Translations under genes and position numbers: made by a program | In this document: piece by piece, positions 1 through 5,509 of the stretch | Position numbering within the stretch: the stretch's first letter is position 1 | Layout of the letters: each line of letters opens with the position of its first letter | Notes under the pieces: generated by a model | The model's database searches: none | What the model was told of the DNA's origin: nothing | What the model saw: the letters and a program-made list of their open reading frames with translations, nothing else | Assembly: GCA_014359855.1 (NCBI GenBank) | Contig: JACIYQ010000260.1 | Coordinates: forward strand, 1-5,638 | DNA length: 5,638 bases | Origin: Parvibaculum sp. | GTDB taxonomy: Bacteria > Pseudomonadota > Alphaproteobacteria > Parvibaculales > Parvibaculaceae | Direction: 5' to 3'

Positions 1-433
1 CACGGTCGTGGTGCTGTTCCGCGAGTTCGAGAAGATTGCGCGCGAACTCGACATCACCATCCCGCAATACCGCTTTCTCCTGTTCCTGAAGCGCGGGCCG
101 AAGCGGGCGGGCGAACTGGCCGTGGAAGCGGCGATCCGCAAGCCAACCGCTTCCGGCCTCATTGCGGACATGGAGAAGCGCGGGCTCATCGCGCGCAAGC
201 CCGACAAGGATGACGGGCGGAGCGTGAAACTCAGCCTGACGCCGAAGGGGCTGAAGAAGCATCGCGAATTCGAGGAGGCGCTGGCGCGCTACCTGCCCTC
301 GCTGCTCGACCAGGGCGATTCCGGCGCGATGCTGGAGGCGTTTTCGGAACTTGCCTATATCCTCGACAGCCGGCGGGAGAATGCCGGTCCGATTGCGGTG
401 GACGAGCTCATGGAGGATGCGGGCCGGGGGTGA
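1..433 (+). CDS. MarR-family winged-helix transcriptional regulator, 5' partial
   Basis: The reading frame is already open at the left edge (first full codon at base 2) and ends at TGA 431-433, so the true start lies outside the window. A GTG at 8 is in frame but would remove much of the usual N-terminal dimerisation helix. The visible 143 residues show the MarR order: an N-terminal helix, 'ITIPQYRFLLFL' before the DNA-binding domain, the helix-turn-helix with recognition helix 'KPTASGLIADMEKRGLI' (about bases 140-190), the wing 'DKDDGRSVKLSLT' carrying the conserved Asp and Arg of the family, then C-terminal helices for dimerisation. MarR proteins bind palindromic operators as dimers and are usually released by small aromatic or oxidant ligands. 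The ligand cannot be read from sequence. It lies 163 bases upstream of lldD on the same strand, so it could control lldD, but the gap holds a repeat and MarR genes often regulate divergent neighbours, here unseen. The family call is firm and the target unknown. Confidence 0.9.
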   Translation, partial: TVVVLFREFEKIARELDITIPQYRFLLFLKRGPKRAGELAVEAAIRKPTASGLIADMEKRGLIARKPDKDDGRSVKLSLTPKGLKKHREFEEALARYLPSLLDQGDSGAMLEAFSELAYILDSRRENAGPIAVDELMEDAGRG

Positions 434-458
434 GTGGCTGGAAATCCGCTCCATCGTT

Positions 459-550
459 CGTCATGGCCCGGCTTGTCCGGGCCATCCACGTCTTTAAGCT
501 TCTTGCGTGTATCCAAGACGTGGATGACCCGCATAAAGCGGGTCATGACG
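459..550. repeat. Triple-hairpin (cloverleaf) intergenic repeat, REP-like
   Basis: This 92-base element is built entirely of inverted repeats. The ends CGTCATG (459-465) and CATGACG (544-550) are complementary. The left hairpin ATGGCCCGG (463-471)/CCGGGCCAT (477-485) has 9 perfect pairs and a 5-base loop. The central stem CATCCACGTCTT (483-494)/AAGACGTGGATG (515-526) has 12 perfect pairs. The right hairpin ATGACCCGC (524-532)/GCGGGTCAT (538-546) has 9 perfect pairs and a 5-base loop. The stems share bases, so they compete or form a cruciform. It resembles a widespread non-coding repeat of Rhizobiales genomes that is often mis-called as peptides containing 'SWPGLS.PSTS' or 'DVDGPDKPGHDE'; both readings are present here. 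It may act as a transcript-stabilising or attenuating structure between marR and lldD. That role is inferred. Confidence 0.85.
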
Positions 551-581
551 GTATTGGTTAAATGGGCGGGTGGAAGAAAGT

Positions 582-588
582 GGGAGGG
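582..588 (+). promoter_or_regulatory. Ribosome binding site fixing the lldD start
   Basis: The purine run GGGAGGG lies 8 bases before ATG 597-599. The in-frame GTG at 570 has no Shine-Dalgarno-like sequence before it and would add nine residues that do not match the family N-terminus. This supports ATG 597 as the start. Confidence 0.7.
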
Positions 589-596
589 CGGCAATC

Positions 597-1751
597 ATGA
601 GTCTCGATCTCAATCCGGTGTCGGTGGCGGATTATCGCGCGCTGGCGAGGAAGCGGCTGCCGACGCAGCTTTTCGACTATCTGGACGGCGGCTCCTATGC
701 GGAGCGGACGCTCCACGACAATGTGGAAGCCTTCGCGCGGCTGAAGCTGCGCCAGCGCGTGCTGCGCGACGTGGGCAAGGTCGATACGACGACCGAAATC
801 TTCGGCGAGAGATGGACGATCCCGGCGGCGCTCGCGCCGGTCGGATTCGCGGGCATGTTCGCGCAGCGCGGCGAAGTGCAGGCGGCGAAGGCGGCGGAGA
901 AGTTTGGCGTGCCCTACACGCTGTCGACGGTCAGCATCTGCTCCATCGAGGAAGTGGCGGCCGCGACAAAGAAACCCTTCTGGTTCCAGCTTTATGTGAT
1001 CAAGGATCGCGGCTATGCGGCGGCGCTGATGAAGCGCGCGCATGAGGCGGGCTGCACCGCGCTCGTTTTCACGGTGGACCTTGCCGTGCTCGGCGCGCGC
1101 TACCGCGACATCAGGAACGGCATGAACGCGTCGATGCCGCCCGGCAAGCGGCTTCGCGTCGCCGCCGATTACGCGCGGCGGGTGCACTGGCTCCGGCATG
1201 TCGCGATCGGCGGCAAGCCGCTCGATTTCGGCAACCTGCGCGAGGCGGTTCCGCATGCGAAGGGCTTCGGCGAGTTCGGCGCCTGGGTGGCGCAGAACCT
1301 CGACCCGGCGATGACGTGGAAAGACCTCGAATGGGTGCGCGCGAACTGGCCGGGCAAGATCATCATCAAGGGGGTGATGGACTGCGAGGATGCGCGCATG
1401 GCGATGCAGACGCTCGCGCCGGACGGGATCGTGGTGTCGAACCATGGCGGGCGGCAGCTCGACTCGACGCCCGCGACCATCGACGCATTGCCCGCGATCC
1501 GCGAGGAAGCGGGCGACGCCACGACGGTGTTTCTCGATGGCGGCATCAGGAGCGGGCTCGACATCGTGAAGGCGGTGGCGCTCGGCGCGGATGCCTGCCT
1601 GCTGGGGCGGGCCTGGGCCTTCGCGCTGGCGGCGCGCGGCGAGGCAGGCGTCTCCGCCATGCTCTCCACGATGCGCGGCGAGATGAACGTCGCCATGGCG
1701 CTGACGGGCTTCACCAAGGTGAGCGAGATCGACAAAAGCGCGATTGCGTGA
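597..1751 (+). CDS. lldD: FMN-dependent L-lactate dehydrogenase (alpha-hydroxy-acid oxidase family)
   Basis: Encodes 384 residues, the usual length for LldD. The enzyme oxidises L-lactate to pyruvate with FMN and passes electrons to the membrane quinone pool; E. coli LldD is a peripheral inner-membrane protein. The fold is an FMN-binding TIM barrel. Visible family residues are: 'FDYLDGG' with Tyr28; 'ALAPVGFAGMFAQRGEVQAAKAA' region (79-100, written here only as a landmark); 'QLYV' with Tyr133; 'FTVD' with Asp161; 'IIIKG' with Lys258; the active-site 'SNHGGRQLD' (281-289) with catalytic His283 and Arg286; and the FMN-phosphate motif 'DGGIRSG' (314-320) with 'GR' 337-338. Resemblance to E. coli LldD runs end to end, including 'LSTVS', 'PGARYRD'-like 'LGARYRD' and 'SWKDLEW'-like 'TWKDLEW'. 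No lactate permease (lldP) or GntR-type lldR is adjacent; the nearest regulator is MarR-type. Other 2-hydroxyacids (mandelate, glycolate) remain possible substrates, but lactate is the best guess. The gene is intact with all catalytic residues. Confidence 0.9.
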   Translation: MSLDLNPVSVADYRALARKRLPTQLFDYLDGGSYAERTLHDNVEAFARLKLRQRVLRDVGKVDTTTEIFGERWTIPAALAPVGFAGMFAQRGEVQAAKAAEKFGVPYTLSTVSICSIEEVAAATKKPFWFQLYVIKDRGYAAALMKRAHEAGCTALVFTVDLAVLGARYRDIRNGMNASMPPGKRLRVAADYARRVHWLRHVAIGGKPLDFGNLREAVPHAKGFGEFGAWVAQNLDPAMTWKDLEWVRANWPGKIIIKGVMDCEDARMAMQTLAPDGIVVSNHGGRQLDSTPATIDALPAIREEAGDATTVFLDGGIRSGLDIVKAVALGADACLLGRAWAFALAARGEAGVSAMLSTMRGEMNVAMALTGFTKVSEIDKSAIA

Positions 1752-1810
1752 GGGTTCTCGTCTCGCCATGACGGTTTGGGGGCTTGCGGGGACTGAGTGC
1801 CTCAAGCGCC

Positions 1811-1866
1811 CCCTCACCCTTCCGCATCCTTCGGATGCTCCCTCCCTCTCCCCGAAGGGGAGAGGG
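1811..1866. repeat. Pyrimidine-rich double-hairpin intergenic element
   Basis: The sequence begins with a C/T-rich run and contains two perfect hairpins in tandem: GCATCC (1824-1829)/GGATGC (1833-1838), and CCCTCTCCCC (1844-1853)/GGGGAGAGGG (1857-1866). The layout of 'CCCTCACCCTTCCGC', a small hairpin, 'CTCCCTCCCTCTCCCC' and then its complement is like a common dispersed intergenic repeat of alphaproteobacterial genomes, so this may be one copy of a genome-wide family. Family membership is recalled, not computed. Only one copy is in the window. Confidence 0.55.
1844..1866. terminator. Probable bidirectional transcription terminator between convergent genes
   Basis: A perfect 10-base-pair GC-rich stem with a GAA triloop (1854-1856) sits between the lldD stop (1751) and the stop of the minus-strand dehydrogenase gene (1878). 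Being symmetrical, it would fold in transcripts from either side. There is no T-tract on the plus side (it is followed by AAAG), and only a weak pyrimidine run follows in the minus direction, so it is not a textbook intrinsic terminator. Its role rests on position and stem strength. Confidence 0.45.
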
Positions 1867-1877
1867 AAAGAAGCGTC

Positions 1878-3032
1878 CTACTCCACCTTCACGAGGCGGA
1901 GGAGCTGGCCGTCTTCTTCGTCGGTGAGGAGGTAGAGGGCGCCGTCGGGGCCCTGGCGGACATCGCGGATGCGCAGGCCGAGGTCTTTCAGCATGGGCTC
2001 GTCGCCCGTGACCTTGCCGCCGTCGAGCGAGAGGCGGTAGAGGCCGGGGCGGGCGAGGCCGCCGACGAAGAGCGAGCCCTTCCATTCGGGAATGACATCG
2101 CCGGTGTAGAACGCCATGCCGGAGGGGCCGATGGAGGGCACCCAGTAGTGGACGGGCTCTTCCATGCCGGGCGCCGCGCTTTTGCCCTCGCCGACCGGCA
2201 GGCCGCTATATTCGGTGCCATAGGTGACGACGGGCCAGCCGTAATTTTTGCCGGGCTCGGGAATGTTCACCTCGTCGCCGCCGCGCGGACCGTGCTCGTT
2301 CTCCCAGAGCCTGCCGGTTTCGGGATGAAGCGCCGCGCCCTGCGCATTGCGGTGACCCCAGGACCAGATTTCGGGAAGCGCGCCCTCCCTGTTCACAAAG
2401 GGGTTGTCGTCCGGCACGGTTCCGTCCGGCCAGAGGCGGACGATCTTGCCGAGATGGGATGAGAGCTCCTGCGCCTGGCCGCGAAATTCCTTTTTCGAGC
2501 GCTCGCCCATGGTGATGAAGAGGTGGCCTTCGCGGTCGAAGACGAGACGCGAGCCGAAGTGGAGCGTACTCGGCAGTTTCGGCTGCTGACGAAAGATCAC
2601 TTCCACGTTGCGCAGTTGCGGCGACAGGCTCTCGGTGAGGTGACCGCGCGCGACGGCGGTGCCGTTCTTCCCATTCTCCCCCTTCTCCGCATAGCTCAGA
2701 TAGACGAGGCGGTTTTCGGCGAAGTCAGGATCGAGTGCGACATCGAGCAGGCCGCCCTGCCTGCGCGCATCGACCTGCGGCACGCCATAGATCGCGTTCC
2801 CGATCTTTCCTTCGGGCGTGACGATGCGCAGAAAGCCCGGCCGCTCGGTGACGAGCATGTTTCCATCGGGCAGGAAGGCGAGGCCCCAGGGATGGTCGAG
2901 GCCCTGCACCACCGTCTCGACCCGGATATTCACCTTCTCCGTGGTGAAGGTCCGGTCGAGGGCTAGGGCGGGCAAGCCTGAGGCAAGGCCGAGACCGAGA
3001 GAAACCGCCATCGCCGCGAACCGCTTCATCAT
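1878..3032 (-). CDS. Secreted PQQ-dependent aldose/sorbosone dehydrogenase family protein (YliI/Asd-like)
   Basis: Encodes 384 residues. It starts at ATG 3032 (a second ATG follows at 3029), with GAGGAGA (3038-3044) six bases ahead. A signal peptide is clear: 'MMKRF', a hydrophobic stretch to about residue 20, then 'PALA' with likely cleavage after Ala24, so the enzyme acts in the periplasm. The rest matches the soluble six-bladed beta-propeller quinoprotein family: 'DHPWGLAFLPDG' (46-57), 'RQGGLLDVALDPDF' (91-104), 'HFGSRLVF' with the putative catalytic His158, 'GHRNAQG' (226-232), 'EHGPRGGDEVN' (246-256), 'NYGWP' (263-267) and 'IRDVRQGPDGALYLLT' (355-370). Family members use PQQ and calcium to oxidise aldose sugars or related aldehydes and pass electrons to a periplasmic acceptor. 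The length is close to E. coli YliI, shorter than Acinetobacter soluble glucose dehydrogenase. No pqq biosynthesis genes are in the window, so PQQ must come from elsewhere. It is the second gene of an operon with the lipoprotein upstream. The true substrate is unknown. Confidence 0.9.
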   Translation of the reverse strand: MMKRFAAMAVSLGLGLASGLPALALDRTFTTEKVNIRVETVVQGLDHPWGLAFLPDGNMLVTERPGFLRIVTPEGKIGNAIYGVPQVDARRQGGLLDVALDPDFAENRLVYLSYAEKGENGKNGTAVARGHLTESLSPQLRNVEVIFRQQPKLPSTLHFGSRLVFDREGHLFITMGERSKKEFRGQAQELSSHLGKIVRLWPDGTVPDDNPFVNREGALPEIWSWGHRNAQGAALHPETGRLWENEHGPRGGDEVNIPEPGKNYGWPVVTYGTEYSGLPVGEGKSAAPGMEEPVHYWVPSIGPSGMAFYTGDVIPEWKGSLFVGGLARPGLYRLSLDGGKVTGDEPMLKDLGLRIRDVRQGPDGALYLLTDEEDGQLLRLVKVE

Positions 3033-3056
3033 CGCTTTCTCCTCACATTGCCTGCG

Positions 3057-3713
3057 TCATTTCTTGCCGGGACTGCCCTGCGCAGGCGGCGGGCGCAACA
3101 CCTCCACAGTATTGTCCGGACCGACGTCGCTTGTCGTCCATGACAGGAAGAAGAGCACCGTCCATTCCGTCTGTTCCGACAAGCCGAAATCGGACGCGGA
3201 GCTCGCGACAAGCTTGCCCGTCCTTGCGTCGTAGCCGGTGGCGGCGAATTTCGCCACGCCCTGACGGCGGGCGCGGGTGAGGACCGAAATTTCGGGAAGG
3301 CCGAAACTTCCCGCCAGAGGCACGGGCACATCCATCTCCGGCACACCGACGACGAGCTTGTTCTCGTCTATGGAAAGCGCGCCGGAGCGGATCTCGACGA
3401 TCATGTCGGCTTCTTCCTTCGACGCGGCGAGGCGCGCGCCCCGCTTCAAAACCCGGTCGCGGATCGCGGCAATCGCGTATTTGCTGTCCAGTCCCTCGAA
3501 GAAGGACGCATCGATGAAGACTTTCGTTCCTTCGGGAATGGCGATGGACAGGTTGCGGGCGGCGCGATCGGCGGCAGCGGAGATGAGAAGCTGCTCGCTG
3601 GCGGTGCGCTTCGGCGCGCTGTCGCGCGAAGTCGTGCAGGCCGAAAGAACGGCCGCCGCGAGGACTGCGGCGGCGAAGGGGACGGCCGGAAGCGGGCGGC
3701 GGGGGCGACGCAT
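3057..3713 (-). CDS. Outer-membrane-type lipoprotein, DUF6655-like, unknown function
   Basis: Encodes 218 residues. An arginine-rich N-terminus ('MRRPRR') is followed by a hydrophobic helix and the lipobox 'LSAC' (23-26). Cleavage before Cys26 would leave Thr27 at position +2, which under the E. coli sorting rule favours the outer membrane. The mature part contains 'TASEQLLISAAADRAARNL' (37-55), 'KVFIDASFFEGLDSKYA' (64-80), a helix ending in 'LKRGARL', 'EEADMIVEIRSGALSID' (100-116), a Pro/Val-rich loop (123-134) and 'FAATGYDARTGKLVASS' (156-172), then 'TEWTVLFFLSW' (182-192 approx.). This pattern resembles the family I know as DUF6655, which has no assigned function; the name is from memory. 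The start has no obvious Shine-Dalgarno sequence, yet the next Met is far too late to keep the signal. Its stop lies 24 bases before the dehydrogenase start, so the two are probably co-transcribed and both act in the envelope. A functional link is only inferred. Confidence 0.75.
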   Translation of the reverse strand: MRRPRRPLPAVPFAAAVLAAAVLSACTTSRDSAPKRTASEQLLISAAADRAARNLSIAIPEGTKVFIDASFFEGLDSKYAIAAIRDRVLKRGARLAASKEEADMIVEIRSGALSIDENKLVVGVPEMDVPVPLAGSFGLPEISVLTRARRQGVAKFAATGYDARTGKLVASSASDFGLSEQTEWTVLFFLSWTTSDVGPDNTVEVLRPPPAQGSPGKK

Positions 3714-3776
3714 GAGCGGATGGTTGCGGCGGCAGGCGACGAAAATAAGGCGCGGATGCGGCGGCGCCGCGGCGTC

Positions 3777-3805
3777 TTGACAGGGAAGCGTCCGCGCAGT
3801 TTAGT
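3777..3805 (+). promoter_or_regulatory. Sigma70-like promoter of the nitronate monooxygenase gene
   Basis: A perfect consensus -35 hexamer TTGACA (3777-3782) is followed after 17 bases by TTTAGT (3800-3805), which matches four of six -10 positions. Transcription would begin near 3812, giving a leader of about 57 bases that includes a small hairpin CCGGC (3831-3835)/GCCGG (3840-3844). The promoter is read from sequence alone. Confidence 0.6.
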
Positions 3806-3822
3806 TAGGTAACCGAACTAAA
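3800..3822. promoter_or_regulatory. TetR-type operator palindrome
   Basis: A 23-base inverted repeat is centred on base 3811: TTTAGTT (3800-3806) pairs with AACTAAA (3816-3822), and GGT (3808-3810) with ACC (3812-3814), with one mismatch (A3807/G3815). Ten of eleven arm positions match. Its length, AT-rich outer arms and central GGT-ACC core look like TetR-family operators. It covers the predicted -10 box and start site of the nitronate monooxygenase promoter, so a bound dimer should block RNA polymerase. No TetR gene is in the window; the MarR protein at the left is a different family and an unlikely partner. Confidence 0.7.
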
Positions 3823-3868
3823 TAGCGGAACCGGCAGGCGCCGGCACATCCGCGCAGGGAGAGCACTC

Positions 3869-4834
3869 ATGGCCATTCACACACCGCTTTGCGACCTTCT
3901 CGGCATCAAATATCCGATCATGCTCGCGGGCATGGGCGGCGTTTCCTATGCGGAACTCGCCGCTGCCGTTTCCAATGCCGGCGGCTTCGGCACGCTGGGC
4001 ATGGCGGGGCTGCAGCCGGAAGAAATTCGTGTGCAGATGAAGAAGGTGAAGGACCTGACCGACAAGCCGTTCGGCGTGGACCTGCTCGCGGCCGTTCCGG
4101 AATCGCTCGAGAGGACCGCCGACATCATGATCGAGGAAGGCGCGGCGGCGTTCATTTCCGGCCTTGGCGTGCCGAACAACATTCTCGACAAGCTGCACAA
4201 GGCGGGCATGAAGGTCATGAATGTGTGCGGCACCGTGAAACATGCGGTGGCGGGCGAGAAGGCCGGGCTCGACGGCGTGATCGCGCAGGGCACGGAAGGC
4301 GGCGGGCATACCGGCAAGGTGGCCGGCATGGCGCTCATTCCGCAGATCGTGGACGCGGTGAAGACGATCCCCGTGATCGCGGCCGGATCGATCGTCGACG
4401 GGCGCGGGCTTGCGGCGGCGCTCGCCTTCGGCGCACAGGGCGTGTGGATGGGCACGCGCTTCATCGCCGCGAAGGAAAGCCATGCGGGCGACATGTACCG
4501 CCAGGTGATCGTGGAAGCGAAGGACACGGACACGATCGTGACGCGCTGCTATTCCGGCAAGACGATGCGCGTGTTCAACAATCCTTACGTGCAGGACTGG
4601 GAGAGCCGGCCCGCCGACATCCAGCCCTTCCCGCAGCAGGCGATCCTGTCGCATCAGAACAATGTGATGGGCGGCATCGGCGGCCAGATCGAGGGGCTCG
4701 ACCGCGACCGCTCCTGCTTCGCCATGGGCCAAGGCGCGGGCGGCATCCACGAAATCCTGCCGGCGAAGGACATCGTGGAAAAGACGATGGCCGAAGCCGA
4801 AGCCGTGCTCGAGCGGCTGAAGAAGTTCGGCTGA
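3869..4834 (+). CDS. Nitronate monooxygenase family FMN oxidoreductase (2-nitropropane dioxygenase-like)
   Basis: Encodes 321 residues. It starts at ATG 3869, with AGGGAG (3856-3861) seven bases ahead. The fold is an FMN TIM barrel: 'KYPIMLAGMGGVSYAELAAAV' region at 14-34 (N-terminal barrel strand contacting FMN), 'AAAFISGLG' (92-100), 'GMKVMNVCGTVKHA' (113-126), the hallmark 'AQGTEGGGHTG' (139-149) with the probable catalytic base His147, the phosphate-binding 'IPVIAAGSIVDGRG' (167-180), and 'GVWMGTRF' (191-198). Proteins of this group oxidise alkyl nitronates such as propionate 3-nitronate to carbonyl compounds, protecting central metabolism; some relatives are NADH:quinone reductases or the enoyl-reductase FabK, so the substrate is not certain. 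There is no signal peptide, so the protein is cytoplasmic. It stands alone behind a promoter with an overlapping TetR-type operator, suggesting substrate-induced expression. The next gene begins 92 bases later and might be read through. Confidence 0.85.
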   Translation: MAIHTPLCDLLGIKYPIMLAGMGGVSYAELAAAVSNAGGFGTLGMAGLQPEEIRVQMKKVKDLTDKPFGVDLLAAVPESLERTADIMIEEGAAAFISGLGVPNNILDKLHKAGMKVMNVCGTVKHAVAGEKAGLDGVIAQGTEGGGHTGKVAGMALIPQIVDAVKTIPVIAAGSIVDGRGLAAALAFGAQGVWMGTRFIAAKESHAGDMYRQVIVEAKDTDTIVTRCYSGKTMRVFNNPYVQDWESRPADIQPFPQQAILSHQNNVMGGIGGQIEGLDRDRSCFAMGQGAGGIHEILPAKDIVEKTMAEAEAVLERLKKFG

Positions 4835-4906
4835 TCCGTTTCGTATCGTCCCGATGAGGCCTGTTTCCTGCAGCGGCGATCGCGACAAGGCGATCACCGC
4901 GGCCAC

Positions 4907-4912
4907 AGGAGG
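4907..4912 (+). promoter_or_regulatory. Strong but distant Shine-Dalgarno before the TIGR02301 gene
   Basis: AGGAGG ends 14 bases before ATG 4927, longer than the usual 5-9. No ATG, GTG or TTG lies in frame at the ideal distance, and the upstream frame is closed by TGA at 4855. ATG 4927 is therefore kept as the start, though translation may be less efficient than the perfect motif suggests. Confidence 0.45.
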
Positions 4913-4926
4913 GCCTTCGGGGCTTT

Positions 4927-5337
4927 ATGGCACAGGATTTGTGCAAAAACGGGACGGCGACGAGAAAGCGGCGGCTTTTGCCGCTGGCGCTCGCGGCGGC
5001 GCTCGCCCTGCTCCCTTTCCTCACCGTGCGGGCGGAAGCGATGCCCGCCGGGGTTGCACAACTGGCCGAAGTGCTGGGCGGCATTCACCATCTGCGGGCG
5101 CTTTGCGGCACCAATGAAGGCCAGCTCTGGCGCAACAAGATGATCGAGATGATGGGCGCGGTGCGTCCGAGCGAGACGGAACGCCAGGCGCTCATCAAGC
5201 ATTTCAACGATGCCTATTACCGCTACCGCAACGCCTATCCCAACTGCACGAGCACGGCGGCAACCCAATCCGACAAGCTGATGCAGGACGGACAGCGGCT
5301 TTCCGAGGAACTGGCCGCAAGCGGACTCGGCCGATAG
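4927..5337 (+). CDS. Exported TIGR02301 family protein, unknown function
   Basis: Encodes 136 residues. The N-terminus has a positive patch 'RKRR' (13-16), a Leu/Ala-rich segment (17-32) and 'AEA' (36-38), a likely signal peptidase I site after Ala38, so the mature protein of about 98 residues should be periplasmic. It contains 'QLAEVLGGIHHLRALCG' (45-61), 'EGQLWRNKMIEMM' (64-76), 'ERQALIKHFNDAYYRYR' (85-101) and 'YPNCT' (104-108). Two well separated cysteines, Cys60 and Cys107, are the known hallmark of TIGR02301, a family limited to Alphaproteobacteria with no assigned role; they suggest a disulphide bond. Cys6 lies in the signal sequence. The mature part is predicted by eye to be mostly helical. 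It follows the nitronate monooxygenase gene by 92 bases with no evident terminator between them, but nothing links their functions. The family call is confident; the function is unknown. Confidence 0.82.
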   Translation: MAQDLCKNGTATRKRRLLPLALAAALALLPFLTVRAEAMPAGVAQLAEVLGGIHHLRALCGTNEGQLWRNKMIEMMGAVRPSETERQALIKHFNDAYYRYRNAYPNCTSTAATQSDKLMQDGQRLSEELAASGLGR

Positions 5338-5509
5338 AAACCATAATGTCGACGTGGTTGTTCCTTCTCCTCCGCAATGCTTTCCATTGTGACGGCTATT
5401 AACCTGTCTTTCACGAAACGGGAGACATTCGACGCTGTTGTGTTACAAAGGCGAAGAATAGGTATGCACCGCTCCGAAGCGGCCGGTGCGAAACACTGAG
5501 AGAGGACCC
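5338..5509. other. Intergenic region, visibly lower GC, probable promoter zone
   Basis: These 172 bases separate the TIGR02301 gene from the last ORF. They are richer in A/T than the flanking genes (for example around 5381-5460), as expected of a promoter region. I see no hexamer pair good enough to call: TTGTGA (5387-5392) and TTGTGT (5438-5443) are possible -35 boxes without convincing -10 partners at normal spacing. No RNA gene or strong intrinsic terminator is evident. A hairpin lies at its right end. Confidence 0.4.
5466..5489 (+). promoter_or_regulatory. Leader hairpin upstream of the last ORF
   Basis: Two alternative stems overlap: GCACCG (5466-5471)/CGGTGC (5484-5489), and an inner CCGCT (5469-5473)/AGCGG (5478-5482) with a CCGA loop. 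The structure ends about ten bases before the ribosome-binding purine run (5498-5506). It could be a terminator of upstream transcripts, lacking a T-tract, or a leader structure affecting translation; position is the only evidence. Confidence 0.35.

Noticed and set aside
434..1045. A 203-codon plus-strand frame starting right after marR
   Set aside because: Its N-terminal part is the translated cloverleaf repeat and the rest is an out-of-frame reading of lldD.
558..1817. A 419-codon open frame on the minus strand opposite lldD
   Set aside because: It lies antisense to a complete enzyme with all catalytic motifs. Its translation is Arg/His/Ala-rich without domains, as expected from the reverse complement of high-GC coding DNA.
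1797..2462. A 221-codon plus-strand frame opposite the 3' half of the PQQ dehydrogenase gene
   Set aside because: It is the reverse reading of conserved propeller sequence, with the hairpin element as its start; there is no ribosome binding site or domain.
3791..3857. A 9-base direct repeat TCCGCGCAG at 3791-3799 and 3849-3857 around the promoter region
   Set aside because: It is short and made of common high-GC words, and its 58-base spacing has no obvious regulatory meaning; chance is adequate.
3818..4906. A 362-codon open frame on the minus strand opposite the nitronate monooxygenase gene
   Set aside because: Same reason: low-complexity His/Arg/Ala-rich translation, no recognisable motif, and the plus-strand gene is firmly supported.
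5399..5413. TTAACC followed by a T-rich run, resembling half of a CtrA binding site
   Set aside because: Only one TTAA half-site is present, without the second half at the required seven-base spacing.
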